The notes below the pieces were generated by a model. It saw only the letters and a list, made by a program, of their open reading frames with translations. It had not been told where the DNA came from and ran no database searches. Positions 1 to 4,957 of a stretch of DNA of 5,002 nt are shown here, one piece after another (the stretch's first letter is position 1; each line of letters opens with the position of its first letter). Both the position numbers and the translations under genes were made by a program. The stretch lies in the NCBI GenBank assembly GCA_023131935.1, contig JAGLYY010000012.1, forward strand, positions 1-5,002. The letters are read 5' to 3'. This stretch comes from Spirochaetales bacterium. Lineage in GTDB: Bacteria; Spirochaetota; Spirochaetia; JAGLYY01.

Positions 1-398
1 AGGGCGCCGTGGCTGAGGCTGACAGGAAGAAGGATGGCTAAAGAGAAGAAAATCATCTCCATAGCTCCCACTCCCTGGCCCGGGCTAAAGCCAAAGATCA
101 CCTTGATTACCCTTGTTAAATAGAGAGCAAAAGGTAGACTCAGAGAAAAGATTAGCTGGGCCGTAATAAAGAGCCTCACTTTATCTTCTATATGCTCAAT
201 GATCTTGCCCAGGAAATAGGAGCCTATAGCTTCCAGGATTAGCCAGTTTGCCAGTATTATTCCTATGGACAGCTCATTGCCGAAAAAGGTAATGAGGAGT
301 TCCCTTAACAGGATGATCTGGGCGACCATACCGCTGAAGCCCATTACCAGAAGGGGGAAGGTGAAAGACTTTTTAGAATGGATATAGGAGAGCTTCAA
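1..398 (-). CDS. N-terminal part of a polytopic membrane protein resembling spermidine-synthase-like membrane proteins (runs off left edge)
   Basis: An open frame of 132 codons continues to the window edge. Translation is rich in membrane segments: about residues 12-32, 43-65, 75-95 and 112-130. The first carries the FSGMVAQIILLRELL motif, followed by FFGNELSIGIILANW. From memory, this pattern is typical of the membrane half of bacterial 'fused MFS/spermidine synthase' proteins, in which a soluble aminopropyltransferase-like domain comes later. That later domain is outside the window, so catalytic function cannot be judged. I chose the TTG start at 398 because it overlaps the TGA of the upstream radical SAM gene (395-397) and includes the whole first helix. 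An internal ATG at 344 would cut that helix. No convincing Shine-Dalgarno is seen, which suggests translational coupling. The gene is sure, the family fairly likely, the substrate unknown. Confidence 0.72.
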   Translation of the reverse strand, partial: MKLSYIHSKKSFTFPLLVMGFSGMVAQIILLRELLITFFGNELSIGIILANWLILEAIGSYFLGKIIEHIEDKVRLFITAQLIFSLSLPFALYLTRVIKVIFGFSPGQGVGAMEMIFFSLAILLPVSLSHGA

Positions 399-1546
399 TC
401 CTGCCATATGCCGGGAATGACTTCCCCACAGAAGCGACATTTACCCTTCTGTATATTATTTTCGATCACCTGGAAATGGATACGTCCTATCAAGGTATTG
501 CCGCATTTAGGGCAGAAAGTGGAGTTGCATGGATGGCCGGGAACGTTTCCTATGGTCAGATATTCCAGCCCCACATCTTTAGCTATGCTATAGGCCCTCT
601 CCAGAGTCTCAACAGGCGTTGGTGGCAGGTTGGTCAGTTGAAAGGCGGGATAGAATCGGGAAAAGTGAAGGGGAACCTGCGTTCCCAGATTATCCCTGAT
701 CCATTCACACATCCTACGGATATCTTCGGGATCATCATTCAAAGTGGGAATGACCAGGTTTACTATCTCAAGCCAGACCCCCTCTTCTTTGATGATCTTC
801 AAGGTATTTAATACCGGCTTGAGTTTGGCTGAGCATGTCTCTTTATAAAACTCCTCTGTAAAGCCTTTAAGGTCGATGGTTACCGCATCCGTATAGTGAA
901 GCAGCTCACGCAGAGGTTCGGGATTGATAGCCCCATTGGAATGCCAGAGTATATTCAGGCCCCTGGTTTTGGCAATTTTGGCAATATCGTATACATATTC
1001 ATAGAAGGATGTAGGTTCGTTATAGGTAAATGAGATGGTGGGAATACCCCTCTTAATGGCTTCTTCCACGGCCTCCTCCGGAGACACCAGATAAACCTGG
1101 ACCATCTCTTCCAGGGATTGCTGAGAGAGATGCCAGTTCTGACAGAATCGGCAGCGGAAATTGCACCCCGCGGTCCCAAAACAGAGTATAAGCGTGCCCG
1201 GGAGCATGTGGTACTGGGGTTCTTTTTCTATGGGGTCTATCTGAATGGCGGAGGGTTTCCCATAGATTATAGTGTAAAGAGTCCCCCCTCTGTTCACCCT
1301 GTTTCGGCACTCTCCCCGCTCACCGTCTGTTATTTCGCAGTTACGGAAGCAGAGCCGGCATTGAACCTTTTTATCGGCCAGCCTGGTGTAGTACATGGCC
1401 TCCCGCTCCATAACAAAGTTAAGAGTCTCACCTTCCTGTTCATCTTCTTGGCTATTGATGCCCATGAGAAATACTACCCCCGCAAACAGGAACAGCCCCA
1501 GACTGGCGAGCAGCAGCATATTAACCATAACACTAAGCCGTTTCAT
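395..1546 (-). CDS. amrS: AmmeMemoRadiSam-system radical SAM enzyme (AmrS-like), membrane-anchored
   Basis: 383 residues from ATG 1546 (a TTG at 1558 would add four). The radical SAM cluster motif CNFRCRFC (CX3CX2C, Cys128, 132, 135) should bind a [4Fe-4S] cluster and S-adenosylmethionine. Ahead of it is a cysteine set, CRLCFRNC...GEC (Cys63, 66, 70, 80), followed by the family-typical DPIEKEPQYHMLPG. SFTYNEPT lies near residue 171. A C-terminal zinc-ribbon-like cysteine set (340, 345, 348, 370, 373) ends in PGIW. This order matches the PflA-like enzymes that co-occur with AMMECR1 and MEMO proteins; their reaction is not established. Oddly, residues 1-29 form a lysine/arginine-led hydrophobic helix, so the enzyme is probably tethered to the inner membrane facing the cytoplasm. 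The start is uncertain because neither candidate has a clear Shine-Dalgarno; the promoter at 1564-1592 places transcription start near 1557, favouring ATG 1546. The stop overlaps the next gene's start, implying one operon. Confidence 0.92.
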   Translation of the reverse strand: MKRLSVMVNMLLLASLGLFLFAGVVFLMGINSQEDEQEGETLNFVMEREAMYYTRLADKKVQCRLCFRNCEITDGERGECRNRVNRGGTLYTIIYGKPSAIQIDPIEKEPQYHMLPGTLILCFGTAGCNFRCRFCQNWHLSQQSLEEMVQVYLVSPEEAVEEAIKRGIPTISFTYNEPTSFYEYVYDIAKIAKTRGLNILWHSNGAINPEPLRELLHYTDAVTIDLKGFTEEFYKETCSAKLKPVLNTLKIIKEEGVWLEIVNLVIPTLNDDPEDIRRMCEWIRDNLGTQVPLHFSRFYPAFQLTNLPPTPVETLERAYSIAKDVGLEYLTIGNVPGHPCNSTFCPKCGNTLIGRIHFQVIENNIQKGKCRFCGEVIPGIWQD

Positions 1547-1563
1547 AAGCAATTTCAATTCTA

Positions 1564-1592
1564 ATTATATATGAAATACTTGAGTTTCGCAA
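1564..1592 (-). promoter_or_regulatory. Sigma70-type promoter for the amrS operon
   Basis: On the minus strand, TTGCGA (1587-1592, 4/6 match to TTGACA) is followed after exactly 17 bases by a perfect TATAAT (1564-1569). Immediately upstream, the palindromic A/T tract AAAAATATTTTT (1591-1602) could act as an UP element. Predicted transcription start is near 1557, only about 11 bases before ATG 1546, so the message would be nearly leaderless unless the real start is further in. This is motif reading only. Confidence 0.5.
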
Positions 1593-1599
1593 AAATATT

Positions 1600-1786
1600 T
1601 TTTATGAATGCTCTAAATCAAGCATACAAACTTCTCTGCATTCTCTAAGACCGCCAACCGTAACCCCATACAGCGCAATTCCCGAACAAAGGGCTCTGCG
1701 CAATCATCATCAGATTATTAAGCCGCAAGTCTGTGACCACTCCCCTGAGAAATTGAAACCCTTCTCTGATAATATTCAAAATACTT
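1600..1786. other. Intergenic stretch of unclear origin, possibly decayed or repeat-derived
   Basis: This lies between the broken Yip1-like gene and the amrS promoter. On the minus strand, two overlapping frames stay open with protein-like composition. One runs 1779-1645 from a TTG and ends in NCAVWGYGWRS. The other lies one base out of register and contains ALYGVTVGGLRECREVC, ending near 1610. A single-base shift near IAQ would join them. This resembles either a short decayed coding segment or a dispersed element whose frames are incidental. There is no convincing ribosome site, terminator or attC-like fold. The weak GCGCA/TGCGC hairpin at 1673-1701 has no U-run. Confidence 0.2.
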
Positions 1787-1996
1787 TTAGCGAATAAAAA
1801 CCAAAGTCAAAATTGCTGACGGAATAAATGCAAGGATTACGGATGCCGATACTTTAACCCAGGATATTTGTTCTGATTGTTTTACACCGATTATCATAAT
1901 GATTAGAGGCCAAACGGCTGCACCCAAAGTCATTCTGAGACTCTCAAACCATTCAGGAAAAATATCGAAACCACCAAGGGATATAATTCTTTTATC
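1787..1996 (-). pseudogene. Severed C-terminal part of the Yip1-like membrane protein, after an in-frame TAA
   Basis: Directly after the TAA at 1997-1999 the same frame runs 69 more codons to a TAA at 1787-1789. It starts DKRIISLGGF and ends LAFIPSAILTLVFIR. It supplies two more hydrophobic segments, at about residues 162-178 and 188-208 of the joined protein, separated by a polar GVKQSEQISW loop. Together with the upstream 139 residues this makes a 209-position, five-helix protein, a usual architecture for bacterial Yip1-domain proteins. There is no start codon or Shine-Dalgarno for independent translation at its head. I infer that one nonsense change, or a sequencing error in the T-rich CTTTTTTTCTTTTAAG run, split one gene. 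Confidence 0.6.
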
Positions 1997-2416
1997 TTAA
2001 AAGAAAAAAAGTAAAATATTGTCAGGCAACCAAACCATGAAGAATGTAGGCAAGGTCAAAGCACATACATAAATCGCAAAGTTTTTCTCAAAACTGCCAC
2101 GACCTCCAAGGAAATCGCAGAAAATCCGAAGAAGCCCAGATGCAAAAATGGCTGTAACAAAGGATACTGGTATGGTGAACTTGTAAGACCATAAAAAATA
2201 ATCTTCAGCCGGAATATTCAACCAAGGCTCCATCAAGACTGCGCCAAGCCCTTTTGACCAGGCAATGTATGTCGATACAGCACAAATAATGCCAATAAAA
2301 AGTTGGATTATTACGCTATAGCGCAACATATGCTTGTCAGCAATCAATGAGTTTATGACATTAGCGGGTTTCCAAGCCGGAATGATAAAATATCTGACAA
2401 GGTTTTGAAATCTCAT
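1997..2416 (-). CDS. Yip1-like polytopic membrane protein, truncated by a premature stop
   Basis: The 139-residue intact part starts at ATG 2416, with AAGG seven bases upstream as ribosome site. Residues 1-30 look cytosolic. Hydrophobic segments follow at about 33-53, 78-102 and 112-138. Between the second and third is a GGRGSFEKNFAIYV turn; the Gly-rich loop followed by a helix and TLPTFFMVWLP recalls Yip1-domain proteins, integral inner-membrane proteins of no settled bacterial function. That assignment comes from the pattern only. The reading stops inside the third helix after LLFFF, which is unnatural, and the downstream frame restores two further helices (1787-1996), so this is most likely a broken gene or one disrupted by a sequence error. 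It has its own promoter candidate at 2469-2496. It is unrelated in function to the toxin-antitoxin pair upstream as far as I can see. Confidence 0.7.
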   Translation of the reverse strand: MRFQNLVRYFIIPAWKPANVINSLIADKHMLRYSVIIQLFIGIICAVSTYIAWSKGLGAVLMEPWLNIPAEDYFLWSYKFTIPVSFVTAIFASGLLRIFCDFLGGRGSFEKNFAIYVCALTLPTFFMVWLPDNILLFFF

Positions 2417-2468
2417 TAGATATCCTTAAAAGAAATCTAAAAACGAAACTGTTCTGCAAATTATGGTA

Positions 2469-2496
2469 ATTGTACCTTTTTGTTCATAATGCTCAA
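2469..2496 (-). promoter_or_regulatory. Candidate promoter for the Yip1-like gene
   Basis: On the minus strand, TTGAGC (2491-2496, 4/6) and TACAAT (2469-2474, 5/6) are separated by 16 bases. Predicted transcription start near 2462 would leave a leader of about 46 bases holding the AAGG ribosome site. The -35 box sits within the perfect palindrome at 2491-2502. Confidence 0.4.
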
Positions 2497-2502
2497 TTGA
2501 GC
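2491..2502. repeat. Perfect 12-base palindrome overlapping a -35 box
   Basis: GCTCAATTGAGC is fully self-complementary and covers the -35 element of the candidate promoter at 2469-2496, a position where a dimeric repressor would block RNA polymerase. A second small imperfect hairpin (ACAAC-CAC-GTTGT) follows at about 2506-2518. No binding protein can be named. Confidence 0.3.
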
Positions 2503-2602
2503 TGCACAACCACGTTGTTGGCATTACAGGTATTTACAGTTTATACTGCAGGAATTAAGAAACACTTTTTGACAGTTCCAATTGTTTGTTATCTTTTTCA
2601 TT

Positions 2603-2911
2603 TTATTTTTTGTAGACATCTTTGCGATCATCAATAGTGAGAATCGAGACAATTTTTTCATTTTTATCTATACTGTAGAACAATCGGAACCTACCAATTC
2701 TGTATCGCCAAATATTGTGGGAAGCCCCCCGAAGTTTCTTAATATTATTCCCCCAGAAAGGCTCAGCCATAATCTGAGGATAAGCGTAGTCATTGAGTTT
2801 CTTTCGCAAAAAAACCGCATCGCTTGACGACAGCTTTTTGAACTGCTTTGTAAACTCATTTGTTTCAAATACTCGGAAACTAGACAAATTGACCGCGTCC
2901 GGCTTTTGCAT
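2603..2911 (-). CDS. RelE/ParE-superfamily toxin of a type II toxin-antitoxin pair
   Basis: 102 residues. The body shows the compact RelE-fold pattern: FRVFETNEFTKQFKKL at 12-27, a helical DAVFLRKKL stretch, IKKLRG at 57-62, then WRYRIGRFRLFY at 68-79, KIVSILTI and the closing DDRKDVY at 94-100. Arginines in this basic strand region and the terminal R/Y are where RelE-type mRNA interferases place RNA-contacting residues. That it cleaves mRNA on the ribosome is inference from family, and a ParE-like target cannot be excluded. The ATG at 2911 has AGAGG eight bases upstream and lies 32 bases inside the antitoxin gene, the usual coupled arrangement. A TTG at 2887 would give a 94-residue form closer to typical homologue starts. 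The gene is complete, with no missing motif apparent. Confidence 0.88.
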   Translation of the reverse strand: MQKPDAVNLSSFRVFETNEFTKQFKKLSSSDAVFLRKKLNDYAYPQIMAEPFWGNNIKKLRGASHNIWRYRIGRFRLFYSIDKNEKIVSILTIDDRKDVYKK

Positions 2912-3119
2912 CGTTAAGACCTCTATTGATACTACGATTTAAGCCTGCGTTTTCTCTAATTTCCTCCATTTCAAATTCATCCATGTATTCATGTTCTTCA
3001 ATAAAGCGAAGAGCAGCAGTCTCAATAAAGTTTGAGAGTGACCTGTTGTCTTGGGTTGCCATGCCTCGAAATAGTTGGTAGATCTTTTCATCAAGCCTCA
3101 AAGTTACAGTTTTAGACAT
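2880..3119 (-). CDS. Ribbon-helix-helix antitoxin partnered with the RelE-type toxin
   Basis: 79 residues. The N-terminal half fits a ribbon-helix-helix DNA-binding fold: strand TVTLRLDEKI (4-13), first helix about 13-24, turn NRSLS, and second helix about 28-42. The C-terminal half is acidic (EEHEYMDEFEMEEIREN), then ends in the LNDAKAGRG pattern common in the toxin-binding tails of such antitoxins. It should neutralise the downstream toxin and repress the operon as a dimer. The start ATG at 3119 has a near-perfect Shine-Dalgarno, AGGAGGTGA (3123-3131), five bases upstream. That strong site is consistent with antitoxin made in excess of toxin. It overlaps the toxin gene by 32 bases. The exact family (CopG-, RelB- or DUF-type) is not decided. 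Confidence 0.87.
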   Translation of the reverse strand: MSKTVTLRLDEKIYQLFRGMATQDNRSLSNFIETAALRFIEEHEYMDEFEMEEIRENAGLNRSINRGLNDAKAGRGQFV

Positions 3120-3140
3120 AGTTCACCTCCTAAATAGTTT

Positions 3141-3173
3141 ATTCTATTATCTACTTATAGAATACAATAGAAT
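3141..3173. promoter_or_regulatory. Candidate operator: three ATAGAAT repeats before the antitoxin gene
   Basis: The 7-mer ATAGAAT occurs at 3157-3163 and 3167-3173, ten bases apart start to start (one helical turn), and as its inverse ATTCTAT at 3141-3147. The cluster covers the -10 box and spacer of the promoter at 3154-3182. Short repeats spaced by a helical turn are how ribbon-helix-helix dimers commonly bind cooperatively, so autoregulation by the antitoxin is a reasonable inference. Confidence 0.45.
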
Positions 3174-3182
3174 GCATATAAA
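3154..3182 (-). promoter_or_regulatory. Candidate promoter of the toxin-antitoxin operon
   Basis: On the minus strand, TTTATA (3177-3182, 4/6) is followed after 17 bases by TATAAG (3154-3159, 5/6). Transcription would begin near 3147, leaving a leader of about 28 bases with the strong ribosome site. An alternative reading is TTGCAT (3182-3187) with TATTCT. Having its own promoter is normal for toxin-antitoxin modules carried in integron arrays. Confidence 0.38.
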
Positions 3183-3205
3183 TGCAACCGGAGTTTTTGT
3201 ATTTT

Positions 3206-3349
3206 CTAAATACACAAGATATAATCTCCCACCGGAGGTTTATTCAATCGATCATAAAGAATATTCATTACATTTCCATAATAATCGATCAACAAGAATC
3301 TTGATCCCCAAAAATCCGCTTCCATTGGGATTTCTTCTTCAAAGGACAC
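3206..3349 (-). CDS. Possible 47-residue protein of unknown function, GTG start
   Basis: It begins VSFEEEIPMEADFWGSRFLL and ends in GDYILCI. Composition is protein-like: an acidic head, an aromatic-hydrophobic middle and few rare residues. AAGG lies about seven bases before the GTG at 3349. It is the first frame after the exchange point of the attC at 3409-3541, about 65 bases in, where a cassette gene is expected. An overlapping ATG frame (start near 3370, MPAFKANM) could be the original head, joined by a two-base change at the TGTG just before the frame. If so, this is a damaged gene. No family is recognised, and it is too short to be sure that it is expressed. Confidence 0.33.
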   Translation of the reverse strand: MSFEEEIPMEADFWGSRFLLIDYYGNVMNILYDRLNKPPVGDYILCI

Positions 3350-3408
3350 ATGTTCGCCTTAAATGCAGGCATCAGTTAGATGATTGATCAAATTCTTGAC
3401 CAAAATGA

Positions 3409-3541
3409 AGATAACCTGGCGATTACTTGCCGAAAAGCTTAAACGCACAGACTATCAGATTTGTTAAAAGCTTAGATAGAACCACAGACTTCAACTAATT
3501 TGCAACACCGCTTTTCGGTCAAGTGAATTGCCTTGTTATAT
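3409..3541 (-). other. Integron attC recombination site (downstream end of the cfa cassette)
   Basis: A 133-base imperfect inverted repeat with integron-specific asymmetry. Read on the minus strand, the first arm is ATATAAC, AAGGCA, ATTCACTTGACCGAAAAGC. The complement of the second arm is AGATAAC, CTGGCG, ATTACTTGCCGAAAAGC. The arms match over ATAAC, GGC, ATT, ACTTG and CCGAAAAGC, differing by exactly two extra single bases (C and A) in the first arm. On the folded opposite strand these become unpaired G and T, the extrahelical bases that direct integron integrase to one strand. ATTCACTT/ATTACTT parallels the L''/L' boxes of known sites such as that of aadA (GTTCAAGC/GTTAAGC). The outer boxes keep only the essential AAC/GTT; the minus-strand R' box is GTTATCT, with exchange expected after the G at 3415. 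The asymmetry sets the orientation as minus, matching cfa. Confidence 0.85.
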
Positions 3542-4880
3542 GGCATTTTTCATTTCCTCTTCATGTCCAAATCATTACAACAAATTATATTTCTATTCTT
3601 CAGTTTTCAAGGGAGTAAAAGTTACACAATGATAGCTGTTATGTTGTGAGTTTAATTTTCCATGTATAATTCCATTCTGTTCTCATCAACAGAGAGACCA
3701 ATGGGCGAATAGATCAGACGAGGAATTACTCCCTGTACCGAAAACCTCCTTTTATCCCTTTTTTTGAAAACACAATCTGCCACAACTGATTCTTTCTTGA
3801 CCTGAAACTGCCCGCACATGAAAGAAGATAATAGGTCCACATACGGTAAAATCTCTCATTATATGCATCTTTGAGTTTGGTCCAATTTTTTGTGAAATTG
3901 TTGTGCCAGGCCATCAAAGTTTTATCATAATATTGCCCAAAGCTATGCCAATCCTCGAGTACAAACAATCCCTCGGCTGCCGAGGTGATCTGCTTTGCCG
4001 ACGGCAGCATTGAATTCGGGAAAATATACTTATTACTCCACGGATCTATTGAATTCACAGAAACGTTTCCAGCTATCGTATGTAACAAAAAGAGGCCATC
4101 TGCATTTAAACATCGGTGGATAACTTTCATAAAAGTCCTGTAGTTTCTGCACCCCACATGTTCGAACATGCCTATCGAAACAATGCGATCGAATTTTCCT
4201 TTTAACTCCCGATAATCCTTCAGTTCGATTTTAACATCAAGCCCTTGGCAGAATTTATTTGCAAATATCACCTGCTCCTGGGACACCGTTATGCCATGTA
4301 TATTTGCGCCATATTTTTCAGCTGCATATTTTGCAAAACCACCCCAGCCACACCCAATATCTAAAACCTTCATACCGGATCTTAACCCCATTTTTCGGCA
4401 AATTAAGTCCAACTTGGCCTCCTGTGCGTCATCGAGTGTTTTCGCTTTTTTCCAATAACCACAAGAATAGTTTATCCCTCTGTCCAGCATAATAGAGAAA
4501 AGATTATTGCCGAAGTCATAATGCCGCTTACCAATTACATAAGCTTTTGATCTGTTTTGAGGATTTATTATCTTTGCCTTGAGCATAACCCACAGGAATC
4601 GTATAGCATTTATTTTTACTTTCTTGTCTAACCGATCTTCTAAGATTCTTTCAAAGAATTGATCAAGGGCTTCGCAATCCCACCAGCCATCCATGTAGCT
4701 TTCCCCCAGAGCAAGAGGACCTCCTGATAAGACCCTTTCATAAAAATCGGGGTTGTGTATTTGGATATCCCAGGGTCTGTTCCCATTAATCTGAACATCC
4801 GAAGGATCAAGGATTTCCTGCACAACCTTTTTTGCTTTTGACTCCTTCATGTGATTACCCTTTGTTCAATGTGAATTTAA
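3415..4880 (-). mobile_element. Integron gene cassette carrying cfa
   Basis: The 1466-base span lies between the predicted exchange points of two attC-like sites, in the G|TT of GTTAAAT (4881/4880) and of GTTATCT (ending at G 3415). It holds one gene in the cassette direction, with a short 30-base leader and its own attC behind it, the classical cassette plan. About 185 bases between the cfa stop and the attC contain nothing I recognise. There is no room for a full promoter ahead of cfa inside the cassette, so expression probably depends on transcription from further right. Confidence is limited by the weaker right-hand site. Confidence 0.6.
3726..4850 (-). CDS. cfa: Cyclopropane-fatty-acyl-phospholipid synthase
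   Basis: A 374-residue, full-length match to the pattern of E. coli Cfa (382 residues). It transfers a methylene group from S-adenosylmethionine to cis double bonds of phospholipid acyl chains at the cytoplasmic membrane, which toughens membranes in stationary phase and under acid stress. An N-terminal Cfa domain carries NPDFYERVL and LGESYMDGWWDCE (about 33-60). The methyltransferase core has the SAM-binding VLDIGCGWGG (162-171). Residues equivalent to the E. coli active/bicarbonate site are all present: Cys130 in YSCGYW, Glu230 in GMFEHVG, His257 and Ile259 in LLHTI, and Tyr308. The tail MAWHNNF...RMWTYYLLSCAGSFR...LWQIVFS is intact. The ATG at 4850 has AAGGG seven bases upstream and begins 25 bases from the attC-like site. 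It is presumably a functional enzyme acquired as a cassette. Confidence 0.97.
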   Translation of the reverse strand: MKESKAKKVVQEILDPSDVQINGNRPWDIQIHNPDFYERVLSGGPLALGESYMDGWWDCEALDQFFERILEDRLDKKVKINAIRFLWVMLKAKIINPQNRSKAYVIGKRHYDFGNNLFSIMLDRGINYSCGYWKKAKTLDDAQEAKLDLICRKMGLRSGMKVLDIGCGWGGFAKYAAEKYGANIHGITVSQEQVIFANKFCQGLDVKIELKDYRELKGKFDRIVSIGMFEHVGCRNYRTFMKVIHRCLNADGLFLLHTIAGNVSVNSIDPWSNKYIFPNSMLPSAKQITSAAEGLFVLEDWHSFGQYYDKTLMAWHNNFTKNWTKLKDAYNERFYRMWTYYLLSCAGSFRSRKNQLWQIVFSKKGIKGGFRYRE

Positions 4881-4957
4881 CGCCTCGCTTCACCGGCAAA
4901 ATAAAGCGTAGAGAGGAACGAACGCAGCGTTATTTTGACCGCGTGCAAGCGTTGGAT
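4875..4957 (-). other. Candidate integron attC site at the upstream end of the cfa cassette
   Basis: An 83-base imperfect inverted repeat. On the minus strand the outer boxes are ATCCAAC and GTTAAAT, each an exact fit to RYYYAAC and GTTRRRY. The arms pair at AACGC/GCGTT, CAC/GTG, CGG/CCG and over CAAAATAA/TTATTTTG, with bulged bases between, and enclose a loop of about 25 bases. The inner pairing CAC-G-CGG-T-C against CAC-CGG-C again leaves two single extra bases on the same arm as in the 3409-3541 site, but the L-box spacing is irregular. Because the outer boxes fit on both strands, orientation comes mainly from context: read as minus, it ends an upstream cassette and places cfa directly behind it. 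A frame ending in a TAA at 4963-4965, just before the first box, may be the tail of that upstream cassette's gene. Confidence 0.5.

Noticed and set aside
1118..1564. 148-codon plus-strand open frame opposite amrS
   Set aside because: It is antisense to the well-supported radical SAM gene, has no recognisable motif, and gains its openness from the codon pattern of that gene.
1673..1701. GCGCA/TGCGC hairpin as a transcription terminator
   Set aside because: It has only five outer and three inner pairs and no U-run on either strand, so it is not a credible intrinsic terminator.
2506..2523. Small ACAAC/GTTGT hairpin as an attC core
   Set aside because: It is far too short, with a three-base loop and no L boxes; it is a simple local hairpin.
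2417..2602. Possible attC site behind the toxin gene
   Set aside because: GATAAC and several AAC/GTT pairs occur, but no arm pairing beyond a few bases and no asymmetric bulge pattern could be found.
2582..2827. 81-codon plus-strand frame opposite the toxin gene
   Set aside because: It is antisense to the RelE-type toxin, without a ribosome site or a recognisable domain.
3287..3306. GATCAA...TTGATC inverted repeat as an operator
   Set aside because: It lies within the small open frame away from any promoter, and six-base arms of this kind are expected by chance in such A+T-rich DNA.
3172..3387. 71-codon plus-strand open frame between the toxin-antitoxin pair and the attC
   Set aside because: No ribosome site precedes its ATG, it opposes the direction of every other gene, and the minus-strand 47-residue frame reads more like protein.
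3652..3840. 62-codon minus-strand frame overlapping the end of cfa
   Set aside because: Most of it lies inside the conserved C-terminus of cfa in another frame, so it is a shadow.
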